Assembly (NCBI RefSeq): GCF_039233145.1
Contig: NZ_CP136419.1
Span: 1,958,001-2,022,000, forward strand
Reading direction: 5' to 3'
Length of the DNA: 64,000 nucleotides
DNA from: Moorella humiferrea
GTDB lineage: Bacteria > Bacillota > DSM-521 > Neomoorellales > Neomoorellaceae
Shown: positions 35,261 to 43,368 of the stretch, in pieces
How the letters are laid out: each line of letters opens with the position of its first letter
Position numbering within the stretch: position 1 is the first letter of the stretch
Notes under the pieces: generated by a model
The model's input: only the letters and a program-made list of their open reading frames with translations
Told to the model about the DNA's origin: nothing
Databases searched by the model: none
Translations under genes and position numbers: made by a program

Positions 35261-36205
35261 CTAGCGGGATTGGGCCTCGACCAGGGAGACAAAAATGTCT
35301 TCCAGGGCCGGCTCTACCGGCGTAATGGCCTCCACCCGGACATTGGCCCGCTTCAAGGCCTGGCGTACCACGGGAGTATCCCTGGCTATATCTTCTACCA
35401 CTACGTGCAGGCCCGCCCCATGCATGGCCGCTTCTATCACTTCCGGTACGTCCTTAATTGCCTCCAGGGCCGGCAGCAGGGGGGCACATTCGACCTGGAG
35501 TATCTGGCCCCGCATTTTTGTTTTCTTCAGGTTCTCCGGCGTCCCCAGGGCTATCATTTTACCGTTATAGATAAAACCGATGGTATGACAATGTTCCGCT
35601 TCATCCATATAATGGGTTGTTACCAGGACAGTAACGCCGGACCGGGAGAGATCGTAAATTAAATCCCAAAAATTGCGCCGCGACACCGGGTCGACACCCC
35701 CGGTGGGTTCGTCCAAAAAAACCAGCCCCGGCTCGTGAATCAGGGCACAGCCCAGGGCCAGCCTTTGTTTCCAGCCTGTAGAAAGGGTTCCGGTAATACT
35801 TTTCTCCCGTCCCAAAAGGCCGGCCATGGCCAGGATATCTTGTTTGCGCTCTTTTATCCGCCGTGGGGGCAGCTGGTAGATGCCGGCGTAAAATTCCAGG
35901 TTTTCTTCCACGGTAAGGTCTTCGTAAAGGCTGAACTTCTGGGACATGTACCCGATGTTCAAGCGGATTGCCTCGGCATCCCGTACGATGTCATAGCCGA
36001 GGACAGAAGCCCTGCCGCTGGTGGGTGATAGGAGGCCGCAGAGCATCCGGATGGTGGTGGACTTACCGGAACCATTGGGGCCAAGAAACCCGAAGATCTC
36101 TCCCCGGCGGACCTGGAAAGAAACGTCTTCAACGGCAGTAAAGTTGCCAAAACGTTTGGTCAGGCCTTCGACAATGATCGCCGCGGGTGCGCTTTGGGTT
36201 ATCAA
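35261..36205 (-). CDS. ABC transporter ATP-binding protein (second of pair)
   Basis: 314 residues. Walker A GPNGSGKSTT, signature LSTGWKQRLALG (a variant of LSGGQ), Walker B LVFLDEPTGGVDP, and His loop TTHYMDEAEHC. Overlaps the preceding ATPase gene by 4 bases. In some relatives (YbhF) the two ATPases are one fused chain; here they are separate. The C-terminal 80 residues form an extra domain of the DrrA type. Confidence 0.94.
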   Translation of the reverse strand: MITQSAPAAIIVEGLTKRFGNFTAVEDVSFQVRRGEIFGFLGPNGSGKSTTIRMLCGLLSPTSGRASVLGYDIVRDAEAIRLNIGYMSQKFSLYEDLTVEENLEFYAGIYQLPPRRIKERKQDILAMAGLLGREKSITGTLSTGWKQRLALGCALIHEPGLVFLDEPTGGVDPVSRRNFWDLIYDLSRSGVTVLVTTHYMDEAEHCHTIGFIYNGKMIALGTPENLKKTKMRGQILQVECAPLLPALEAIKDVPEVIEAAMHGAGLHVVVEDIARDTPVVRQALKRANVRVEAITPVEPALEDIFVSLVEAQSR

Positions 36206-37173
36206 GAGGACTCCCTCCCCGCAAATCCTCCTGCCTGTCTGACCAGGTAAGCAAAGGTATCTTCCAGAGAAGGAGGAATAGGCTGGAGATGGGTAACCCG
36301 GATGCCCTGGCGTTCCAGGAGCCCCGGTAGAAGCCTTGCCGTTTCCAGGGCATCGTCGGTCACCAGGTGCAAAGCGTCGCCATAAATCAAGACATCAGCC
36401 AGCAATTGTTCCCGGCGGAGGTAGTCCCTGGCAGCGTGGAGCATGGCAATAGTCTCCGCACGCAGGAGCAGGAGTTGGCCCCGGAATAAATTCTTAACTG
36501 CCGCCGGGGTACCGCAAGTCAGGATGCGGCCGTTATAAGTAAAGGCGATGCGGTCGCAACGCTCGGCCTCATCCATATAAGGCGTGCTGACCATGATCGT
36601 CGCCCCCTCCTCGCGCAACCTGAAGAGGATGCGCCAGAAATCGCGTCGCGCCACCGGGTCTACTCCCGTGCTGGGTTCGTCCAGGAAAAGAACGGCGGGT
36701 TCGTGGATCAGGTTACACGCCAGGGCCAGTTTTTGTTTCATTCCCCCTGACAACTGGTCAGCCTGTTTATAACTGTGCTGGCTGAGATTGGCCCACGCCA
36801 GGAGCTCTTTCTGGCGCTGCTCCCGCAACCGGCGGGGAACTTCATAGATTTCAGCATAGAATTCCAGGTTTTCCGCCACTGTTAGATCCCCGTACAGGCT
36901 GAACCGCTGAGGCATATAACCAATATGCTCCTTAATGCGCTCAGCTTCCGTCCGGCCGTCATAACCCAGAACGGATATCGCTCCGGCATCAGCCGGGAGG
37001 ATAGTTGCCAGCATGCGCATGGTCGTTGTCTTCCCGGCCCCGTCCGGTCCAACCAGGCCGAAAATTTCCCCCTTCTCCACCTGTAAATCAATGTGATCCA
37101 CGGCCCGGATCGGTCCGAAGCTTTTTACCAGACCGCGCGCTGCAATGATCATGGCAGGATTGTCATTAACCAT
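36202..37173 (-). CDS. ABC transporter ATP-binding protein (first of pair)
   Basis: 323 residues. Walker A GPDGAGKTTTMRM, signature LSGGMKQKLALA, Walker B AVLFLDEPSTGVDP, switch segment MVSTPYMDEAERC where the usual His is replaced by Pro (STPY instead of TTHY). That missing switch histidine suggests an asymmetric ATPase pair in which this site is degenerate, as in other heterodimeric exporters. Three bases after the HlyD gene stop. Confidence 0.94.
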   Translation of the reverse strand: MVNDNPAMIIAARGLVKSFGPIRAVDHIDLQVEKGEIFGLVGPDGAGKTTTMRMLATILPADAGAISVLGYDGRTEAERIKEHIGYMPQRFSLYGDLTVAENLEFYAEIYEVPRRLREQRQKELLAWANLSQHSYKQADQLSGGMKQKLALACNLIHEPAVLFLDEPSTGVDPVARRDFWRILFRLREEGATIMVSTPYMDEAERCDRIAFTYNGRILTCGTPAAVKNLFRGQLLLLRAETIAMLHAARDYLRREQLLADVLIYGDALHLVTDDALETARLLPGLLERQGIRVTHLQPIPPSLEDTFAYLVRQAGGFAGRESS

Positions 37174-37176
37174 GGT

Positions 37177-38364
37177 TTAATTTGCCTCCTGGCTGTCCAG
37201 GTAAACCATGGCATCCGCCGGCATGCCCGGTTTTAGCAGTTGTTCTTCGTTGGCTAAGGCGATTTTCACCTTAAACACCAGGTCTACCCGCTCTTCCTTG
37301 GTCTGGATATTCTTGGGCGTAAATTCGGCCTGGCCGGCGATCTCCTTCACCCTGCCATTAAAGCGTTTGCCCGGGAAGGAATCCACCGTTACGACTGCCT
37401 GCTGGCCCACCTTTACCTTACCGATTTCCGTCTCAGGGACGTAGATTGCCAGCCAGATGTCCGCGGGATCGCTAAGGGTAACGATGGGAATACCGGGATT
37501 CACAACCTCGCCGGCACTAAAATTACACCTTAGAACAATACCGCTAGTTTTAGCCCGGATGGTTGCCTTGGCCAGTTGCTCTTCGGCAGTCTTTAACGCG
37601 GCCTTTGCTTTATCAAGGGCTGCTGTCGCGACATCTACATCTTTGCGGCGGGCTTCTACCTGGAAGCGACCGGCAAGGGCGACTTCATAATTAGCCCTGG
37701 CGGCGGCTATATCTTCCGGCCGGGAACCGGAGGCAAGCAAAGACAAATTGTCTTCGGCCGCTCCCAAATCGGCCCGGGCAACTTCATAATTTGTTTTGGC
37801 CTGCTGGTACTGCTCGTCGGAGATAACCCCCTGTTGGTGCAGCGTTTCCATGCGGCGGAGGTGATCCTGGGCGCTTTGTAATTTGGCCCTGGCCTGGTCG
37901 ACTTTTTTTTGGGCGGCATCAATCTCTTGCTGGCGGGCACCCGCCGTCAGCTTCTGCAGGGTAGCCAAGGCGGTTTGAATGTTCCCTTCCACCCTGGCCT
38001 GTTCGGCGGTATATACCGCCTTCACCTGGGCCAACTGAGCTTCGGCCGCCGCAACCGCGGCTTTGGCCTGGGCCACCTGTCCTTGCAGCTCGGCGTCATC
38101 TAAAACAGCAATAATACTCCCTGCCGTTACAAATTGGCCCTCTTGCACCAGCACCTGGCGGATCCTGCCGGGAATTTCCGAACCAACACCAATTTCGGTT
38201 GTCTCGATGACCCCGGAACCGTAGAGAACCGGATGCCCTTCGTATATGCCGACGGTGGCGGGCTTAGGATTACGGCTAATAAGGGCAAAGGCGACGCCGG
38301 TAAAAATGATGGCACCGGCTATTAACAATCTTTTCAATAAGGGGGGCCACTTTTTGACTAACAT
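37177..38364 (-). CDS. HlyD/YbhG-type membrane fusion protein
   Basis: About 395 residues from the ATG at 38364, which has GGAGGG nine bases upstream; the longer frame to 38439 would cover the operator at 38396. One N-terminal helix (LLIAGAIIFTGVAFALIS), a lipoyl/barrel-sandwich half (IRQVLVQEGQFVTAGSIIAVLDD), a long alpha-helical hairpin (about residues 80-240, Ala/Gln-rich coiled coil), the second lipoyl half and a beta-barrel (VVTVDSFPGKRFNGRVKEI). It links the ABC exporter to the outside. Confidence 0.92.
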   Translation of the reverse strand: MLVKKWPPLLKRLLIAGAIIFTGVAFALISRNPKPATVGIYEGHPVLYGSGVIETTEIGVGSEIPGRIRQVLVQEGQFVTAGSIIAVLDDAELQGQVAQAKAAVAAAEAQLAQVKAVYTAEQARVEGNIQTALATLQKLTAGARQQEIDAAQKKVDQARAKLQSAQDHLRRMETLHQQGVISDEQYQQAKTNYEVARADLGAAEDNLSLLASGSRPEDIAAARANYEVALAGRFQVEARRKDVDVATAALDKAKAALKTAEEQLAKATIRAKTSGIVLRCNFSAGEVVNPGIPIVTLSDPADIWLAIYVPETEIGKVKVGQQAVVTVDSFPGKRFNGRVKEIAGQAEFTPKNIQTKEERVDLVFKVKIALANEEQLLKPGMPADAMVYLDSQEAN

Positions 38365-38395
38365 CAAGACATCCCTCCGTATGAAAACCCTTTGT

Positions 38396-38411
38396 AAGTA
38401 ACCGATTACTT
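38396..38411. promoter_or_regulatory. Candidate TetR operator upstream of the HlyD gene
   Basis: AAGTAA-CCGA-TTACTT is a perfect 6-bp dyad in the gap between tetR and the HlyD gene. Its half-site matches that of the palindrome at 39835-39852. Confidence 0.55.
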
Positions 38412-38504
38412 CCTTAAGGTTAGTAGCTAGTAATGCCATTTAGTATGCAACTAATTTGGGGCCGGCAATAGCAAAGAACTCACCTGCGGCCGGCATTGAC
38501 CTGG

Positions 38505-39098
38505 CTACCGTCCGACCATAAACATGATAGCTCGGTAGATGTGCTGGCCCTGCTGCCGGGGATCAATGCCATCGTCAAGCCGCCAACGAATTATGGTGCT
38601 CTGAATCAGGCCAATAAAGATAAAGGCCAGGGTATGGGCCGGGAAAAAACGCTTAAATTCACCCGTTTCCATCCCCTCGTTAAAAATCGCTTCCAGGGTC
38701 CGGGTATAGCCGGCAATAATCCCCCTGATGATTTCCTTCAGACTCGCATAGCTGGTATATAATTCGTCGGAAAAGAGAATGCGCGGCATAGCCGGGCTGG
38801 TTGCCGCCAGGGACAGGTGCAGGTCTAAAATTAATTGCAATTTCTCCCCCGGCGGCACGTCCTTGCGGCCGGCTATGGCTGCAGCCTGGCTGGCCAAACG
38901 GCCGCCGACGCTCTTAACGGCCGCTGCCAGGATGGCCTCTTTACCGGGAAAGTGCTTAAAAATAGCCCCCTCGCTGAACCCTACCTCCTGGGCGATGGCG
39001 GCGGTAGTAAGATTGGCCAGCCCGCGCTTAGCTATAATATCCAGCGCAGCGGCTATTATTTGTTGTTGCCTGGTGGCGCTGGTCTCTTTCACAGTCAT
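38505..39098 (-). CDS. TetR/AcrR-family regulator
   Basis: 197 residues. N-terminal helix-turn-helix: IIAAALDIIAKRGLANLTTAAIAQEVGFSEGAIFKHFPGKEAI, seen as AIAQEVGFSEGAIFKHF. The C-terminal ligand domain resembles the CecR/YbiH group that controls ybhGFSR exporters. It lies inside the operon it probably represses (napH-like gene, tetR, hlyD, ABC, ABC, permease). Confidence 0.9.
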   Translation of the reverse strand: MTVKETSATRQQQIIAAALDIIAKRGLANLTTAAIAQEVGFSEGAIFKHFPGKEAILAAAVKSVGGRLASQAAAIAGRKDVPPGEKLQLILDLHLSLAATSPAMPRILFSDELYTSYASLKEIIRGIIAGYTRTLEAIFNEGMETGEFKRFFPAHTLAFIFIGLIQSTIIRWRLDDGIDPRQQGQHIYRAIMFMVGR

Positions 39099-39123
39099 GC
39101 TATCACCTTCCCTGCTGGTAGAT

Positions 39124-39819
39124 TCAAAGGTTTCTCGTCATTTTCTCCCTGGAGCTAGCCGGCCTAGCGGCAGTTAGTTCAATGCTGCTGCGCGGGCAAA
39201 CCTCCTGGCAGGCGAAGCAAAAAAGGCAGTAACGGGGCAGGATGCGGTAGCTTTTTTCCGGGGCTTCATTGACAGCGATGGCCCCCGCCGGGCATACCCG
39301 CCGGCAGCGGCCGCAGGCCAGGCAGCGATCCGGGTTAATATGGAATCTCCAGCGGCTAACGCCTGCGGGCAAGCTAAAGAGTACGCCAAAGGGACAAAGG
39401 TAACGATGCCAGGCAGCCCCGGTGAAAAAGATAGTGGTCAAAATGGCGAAGGGGGCAAGGAGCACAATGAGGTTTATTTTGATAATACCCCGCAGCGTCA
39501 TCAAGAAAACAAGGAGGAAAAGGATAAAAATTACAGCCCGCAACCATGGGCTCTTGCCTATAAGGGGTATGTCTTTTGCCAACCGCCGCGCCTTTTTACT
39601 CACCAGCCAGTTGACGGGGCGCAAGAGGGTATTAAGGGGGCAGAGCCAACCGCAGTAGAGGCGCCCCCAAAAGGGAGTTATGAGCAGGAAAGCCATCATG
39701 ATTAGCATCCAGAGCTTGTTTTTACCGCTTATTAACAAGTAAACGAACAACAGAAACGCAAGGATTTGCACCACCAGGCGCCAGTGCTGTAGTAAATGCT
39801 TCCGTTTCATCCGTTTCAT
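39124..39819 (-). CDS. NapH/CcoG-like membrane polyferredoxin
   Basis: About 231 residues from the ATG at 39819 (GGAGGGC before it). Four or five membrane helices with CGWLCPLNTLL and YLCPFGVLF, the membrane CxxxCP-type motifs of the NapH/NosR/RdxA group. The C-terminal part has two 4Fe-4S motifs (CLACGRCRRVCP and CLFCFACQEVCP). It should pass electrons across or along the membrane. Its place at the head of a TetR-controlled exporter operon is unusual. Confidence 0.88.
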   Translation of the reverse strand: MKRMKRKHLLQHWRLVVQILAFLLFVYLLISGKNKLWMLIMMAFLLITPFWGRLYCGWLCPLNTLLRPVNWLVSKKARRLAKDIPLIGKSPWLRAVIFILFLLVFLMTLRGIIKINLIVLLAPFAILTTIFFTGAAWHRYLCPFGVLFSLPAGVSRWRFHINPDRCLACGRCRRVCPAGAIAVNEAPEKSYRILPRYCLFCFACQEVCPRSSIELTAARPASSREKMTRNL

Positions 39820-39834
39820 CGCCGCCCTCCTATA

Positions 39835-39852
39835 TAAGTAAATATTCACTTA
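39835..39852. promoter_or_regulatory. Candidate TetR operator at head of the exporter operon
   Basis: TAAGTAAATATTCACTTA is a palindrome with one mismatched pair, 16 bases upstream of the napH-like start. The half-site AAGT(A/G)A matches the one at 38396-38411. Confidence 0.6.
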
Positions 39853-40019
39853 CATTATGGCTGGTAATAACTTCCCTGTCAAGGGTATAAATTCCCCAGC
39901 CTATATACCTTTTAGCTAAAGGGTAAAGCTTTTCCTCTTCGGCACGGATGGCCTGGTCAAGGCTCCGGCTAATTCCCATCTAAAGATTTCATTATAAACC
40001 AACTTGCAATAAGCGGCAT

Positions 40020-40033
40020 GTGATAAGGATCAC
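40020..40033. promoter_or_regulatory. CRP-type palindrome upstream of the MetE/UroD-like gene
   Basis: GTGAT-AAGG-ATCAC within TGTGATAAGGATCACA, an exact TGTGA-N6-TCACA site. It lies about 60 bases before a TAAAAT (40079-40084) that could be the -10. Same core as 33464-33477. Confidence 0.5.
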
Positions 40034-40137
40034 ACTGACAAAACATTTTTGCTCACAATCGCAGCAAGGAAAAAGGGGTAAAATTGGCATATGGTCTAAA
40101 AGAGCAGCAAATCACCATGATAAGGGAGAACCGCTCC

Positions 40138-41163
40138 ATGAAACTCCCCGGTAATTGTTTAACAACGGCCATGGGTATTCTTCCCCATGTCGATCCGGAT
40201 ACAGCCTTGAGACTGGCCCTGTCCCTGGACATACCCTTCTGGCCGCAACTACCCAGGCTGAGCTTTTATGAAGATATGTATGCCCAGGTATCAGAGCACC
40301 TGCCCGGCATTAAACTGGATTTTAACGCGAAGGTTATCCGCTTCAATATAAACGACTTTTACGAAGAACTTCCTGCTTATATCGATAACTGGGAAGACCC
40401 GGATTACTTTCGCCTCTCACCCAGGTACGCTAGGGTTTACCAGCGTTTTTTGGCGGAAGATTTAGCTCACTATCCCGCCATTCGCGGCCAGTCAATCGGC
40501 CCCGTTAGCTTTGGTCTCAAAATAATTGACGAGAAACAGGCACCGATCATCTACAATGACGAAGTCAGGGGGTTCCTCTATGATTTTATAGCTAAAAAAA
40601 TCCAGGCCCAGTACCTGGATCTGGTCACCAGGAATCCCAGGGCTTTTGTCTGGGTAGATGAACCGGGCCTGGAACTGGTCTTTATGGCCCTTACCGGCTA
40701 CAATTCGGAAAGGGCCAGGGAAGATTATCGCCATTTCCTGGCCATGCTCCCCGGACCTAAAGGGGTACATCTCTGCGGCAATCCTGACTGGTCTTTTTTG
40801 CTGGGCCTGGAACTTGACATTATCTCCCTCGATGCCCTGCAATGGGGGCACATTTTTACCCGTTACACCGGAGAAGTAAAAGAATTCCTGCAAAGGGGCG
40901 GTATTATCTCCTGGGGCATCACCCCCACCCTGACCGAAGAGGTAGAAAAGGTAACGATTGAAAAGCTGGTAGCCCAATTGGAAAATCTCTGGGATTATTT
41001 GCAAGGGCAGGGGATTAGCAAAGAAACTATTATAACCCAGGCCTGGCTGGCGCCGGCCCGCTGCTGCCTGGTAAATGCCGACGGCACCGCTTCCGTCGAA
41101 AAATCCTTCCGGCTGCTCAAAGAAGTTGCCGGAGTAATTAGAAAAAACTACGGGTTATTATAA
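40138..41163 (+). CDS. UroD/MetE-superfamily protein (methyltransferase-like)
   Basis: About 341 residues from the ATG at 40138 (GGGAGAACC before it). A TIM-barrel of the UroD/MetE superfamily: N-terminal LTTAMGILPHVDPDTALRLAL, RGQSIGPVSFGL, VDEPGLELVF, then HLCGNPDWSFLLGLELDIISLDA (split as HLCGNPDWSFLL) and WGITPT, and WLAPARCCLVNADG. The H-x-C plus the late cysteine match the zinc ligands that activate thiols in MetE-like methyltransferases. No corrinoid partner is adjacent. The substrate is unknown. Confidence 0.75.
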   Translation: MKLPGNCLTTAMGILPHVDPDTALRLALSLDIPFWPQLPRLSFYEDMYAQVSEHLPGIKLDFNAKVIRFNINDFYEELPAYIDNWEDPDYFRLSPRYARVYQRFLAEDLAHYPAIRGQSIGPVSFGLKIIDEKQAPIIYNDEVRGFLYDFIAKKIQAQYLDLVTRNPRAFVWVDEPGLELVFMALTGYNSERAREDYRHFLAMLPGPKGVHLCGNPDWSFLLGLELDIISLDALQWGHIFTRYTGEVKEFLQRGGIISWGITPTLTEEVEKVTIEKLVAQLENLWDYLQGQGISKETIITQAWLAPARCCLVNADGTASVEKSFRLLKEVAGVIRKNYGLL

Positions 41164-41232
41164 CCTGTAACCCCTGGTGGTCACAAAGCTGACGTTGAAA
41201 CCATCTCTTTTTGTAAAACGAGGACCAGGGCG

Positions 41233-41619
41233 ATGGTTAATCTGATAGAAGAACTTCTGCTGCAACTACTTGGCGAAATCCCCATGGGGGTAACCTGGAT
41301 GGATGCTAACGGCCGTTTGTTCTATGCCGACCCTTTGGCCGAAAAGCTTCTGGGACCGGCACCGAGCGCTACCGCCACCTTCCTGGACTGCCACCCACCC
41401 CATTTGCACGGGCGAATTCAGGCGTGCTGGCAAGAAATTACAAAGCAATCCTCCTCTATATGGCAGCACACCATTTACCATGGCCACCGCTGGGTGCAGA
41501 ACTATTTTATCCCTTTAAGCCAAAACGGCTATTTTCAAGGGTTGGTCATCATCAGCCGCGAAATTACCGGGAAACACAGGCGCCCCTATTTTGTCCAGCC
41601 TGGCAAACTTTTTCTCTAG
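41233..41619 (+). CDS. Stand-alone PAS-domain protein
   Basis: 128 residues, one PAS domain: GVTWMDANGRLFYAD, then LDCHPPHLHGRI and VQNYFIPLSQNGYFQGLVIISREITG. The CHPP-x3-H motif is that of the PAS domain in DUF438-type proteins, where the His/Cys region may bind a cofactor such as heme. No output domain. It lies 70 bases after the MetE/UroD-like gene and may be cotranscribed. Between 41620 and 41735 nothing is seen. Confidence 0.65.
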   Translation: MVNLIEELLLQLLGEIPMGVTWMDANGRLFYADPLAEKLLGPAPSATATFLDCHPPHLHGRIQACWQEITKQSSSIWQHTIYHGHRWVQNYFIPLSQNGYFQGLVIISREITGKHRRPYFVQPGKLFL

Positions 41620-41735
41620 AAAAATTTTGAGCCATACAAAAACTGTTTTGTTATTGGGTTGTCATGGATTCAGGTTTGATATTTCTTTCTTCCCACGGAA
41701 AATCCTGTTAATAGCCAAATGGGCTTTCGTATACG

Positions 41736-41769
41736 TTGATTCTCCTCGGCCTTACCTTTATAATGTAAG
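41736..41769 (+). promoter_or_regulatory. Promoter and autoregulatory dyad of the AbrB-like gene
   Basis: TTGATT (41736-41741), 17 bases, TATAAT (41759-41764). A dyad CTTAC...GTAAG (41751-41755, 41765-41769) brackets the -10, a layout expected for self-repression by an AbrB/VapB-type protein. Confidence 0.6.
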
Positions 41770-41788
41770 TTGAGGAGGAAGTAAGGCA

Positions 41789-42052
41789 GTGCCGGTAGTG
41801 ACGATATCTTCAAAAGGGCAGCTAATTATCTCCGCTGACATCCGAAAAAAATATGCCATTAAGCAGGGGGACAAGTTTGAGGTGCAGGTGGCCGAGGGGA
41901 AGCTGGTACTGGTCCCCCTGAAGGAAAAACCCTTCGCGCGGTTGTACGGAGCGTTAAAGGGTGAAACCAGCCTGGTCCGGTCGCTGCTAGCAGAACATGC
42001 CGGGGAAACCGAAAAAGAAAACTATAAAGCCGGGACCGTCGTCCCGGCTTAA
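41789..42052 (+). CDS. AbrB/MazE-fold DNA-binding protein, orphan antitoxin-like
   Basis: 87 residues starting at GTG with GAGGAGG ten bases before. Swapped-hairpin AbrB domain: VTISSKGQLIISADIRKKYAIKQGD, seen as SSKGQLIISADIRKKY, then FEVQVAEGKLVLVPL. The C-terminus (ARLYGALKGETSLVRSLLAEH) resembles toxin-binding tails of VapB antitoxins. No VapC/PIN toxin follows: the gene ends overlapping by 4 bases the stop of the convergent NrfD gene. Orphan antitoxin or solitary regulator. Confidence 0.82.
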   Translation: MPVVTISSKGQLIISADIRKKYAIKQGDKFEVQVAEGKLVLVPLKEKPFARLYGALKGETSLVRSLLAEHAGETEKENYKAGTVVPA

Positions 42053-43296
42053 CGTTTTTCCGGCAAGAAATTGTACGAGCCTACCAACAAGGCGATAATC
42101 AGGAGGGCCAGGCCGAAGGGTAAGAGATCAACGGCAACTTCCAGGACGGTTGGCATGTAGGGCCAAGAGCCGACAAACACTGGAGCATTCGCCTGATAGG
42201 TGCCTACGGCCACCGGATAGTGCCAGCCTTCTACCTCCATTCCGGGCAGGGAAAGGCTTAAAGGGTACTGATTGAAGGCCGGGAACATTAACATCAAGCG
42301 GTGGACAAAGACACCGGCAAAAAGGAGAAAACATCCCCAAAGGAGGTTACGTGGCGATCGCCTGGCTTTTGCCGTAAAGAAATAAATCATAACAAAGGCC
42401 GGCAGGACTATTTCCACCAGGTAGAGGGGTACGTAGCGGTTAAACACCAGGGATAGAACCCCCAGGGCTTCGGGGCTGCCCCACCACCAGTGAATTAAGA
42501 TATCCATGGCTACGAAAAAGAAGTGGACGGCCAGGGCGCCGGCTGTAATCCGGGCCAGGGTATTAAAGGCGCCGGCATACTGGTTAAACCTCTCTTTCCC
42601 GGCTACCAGGAGGGCAATCACCAGGACCAGGGCCGTCCCCGAAGCCACCGCCACAGCAATGAAATCCGGAGGTAAAACCGCCGTATACCACCAGCCGCGG
42701 GAGGCCTGGGTGGCAAAAATCAAGGCCGTGATGGTGTGAATTAGAATCGCCACCGGGAGCCCCACCATGGCTACCCGCCGGGACCAACTGGCAGAAATGC
42801 TTTCTACTTCCTCCTGGGAAAGCTTCCTTGTCCAGCCGTTAAGAAAACCGCATCCTCCCTTTTTCCAGTCAGGCAAAAGCTGAAAATAGACGCTTAAAAA
42901 AGTTAATATGGTATAGGCGCTAACAACTATTACGTCCCATATTAAAGGCGACCGGAAATTGGGGTGCAACAGCAAGTTGTAAATCCTGTCTACCCGCCCC
43001 AGGTCAGGCAGGATGATTACCGCCGCGGCCATAATGCTGGCAAAGGCGGAAAGGGAAGCAATGCGGGTAAAGGGCTTCAACTGCTCAAGATTGAAAAGGT
43101 AAACCGAAGAAGAAACGATTAGCCCCCCGGCGGCAATCCCCACAAAGAAGGCAAAGGTGGCAATGTACAGTCCCCAGCTAAAGGGATTGCGCATACCGGT
43201 CACAATCAGGCCGTTTTTAAGCTGGTAACCCCAGGTAAATAAACTTACCAGCAAAAGAACCAGACCAAGGGCAAAAGGCACATTTAGTTTCCTCAC
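42049..43296 (-). CDS. NrfD/PsrC-type membrane anchor subunit
   Basis: 415 residues, about nine to ten membrane helices, of the polysulfide reductase NrfD family. It exchanges electrons with the quinone pool and passes them to (or from) the Fe-S subunit. GTG start at 43296 with AGGAGGG. Third gene of the molybdoenzyme operon. True NarG systems use a b-type cytochrome NarI, so an NrfD anchor with a NarG-like catalytic subunit is a different architecture. Confidence 0.92.
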   Translation of the reverse strand: MRKLNVPFALGLVLLLVSLFTWGYQLKNGLIVTGMRNPFSWGLYIATFAFFVGIAAGGLIVSSSVYLFNLEQLKPFTRIASLSAFASIMAAAVIILPDLGRVDRIYNLLLHPNFRSPLIWDVIVVSAYTILTFLSVYFQLLPDWKKGGCGFLNGWTRKLSQEEVESISASWSRRVAMVGLPVAILIHTITALIFATQASRGWWYTAVLPPDFIAVAVASGTALVLVIALLVAGKERFNQYAGAFNTLARITAGALAVHFFFVAMDILIHWWWGSPEALGVLSLVFNRYVPLYLVEIVLPAFVMIYFFTAKARRSPRNLLWGCFLLFAGVFVHRLMLMFPAFNQYPLSLSLPGMEVEGWHYPVAVGTYQANAPVFVGSWPYMPTVLEVAVDLLPFGLALLIIALLVGSYNFLPEKR

Positions 43297-43368
43297 AAGG
43301 TCTCCCTCCTAGAAAATGTTACTTGCCTGGCTTTGTTGAATGGCGCTATCCCGAGTAAAGGTCTTCCC

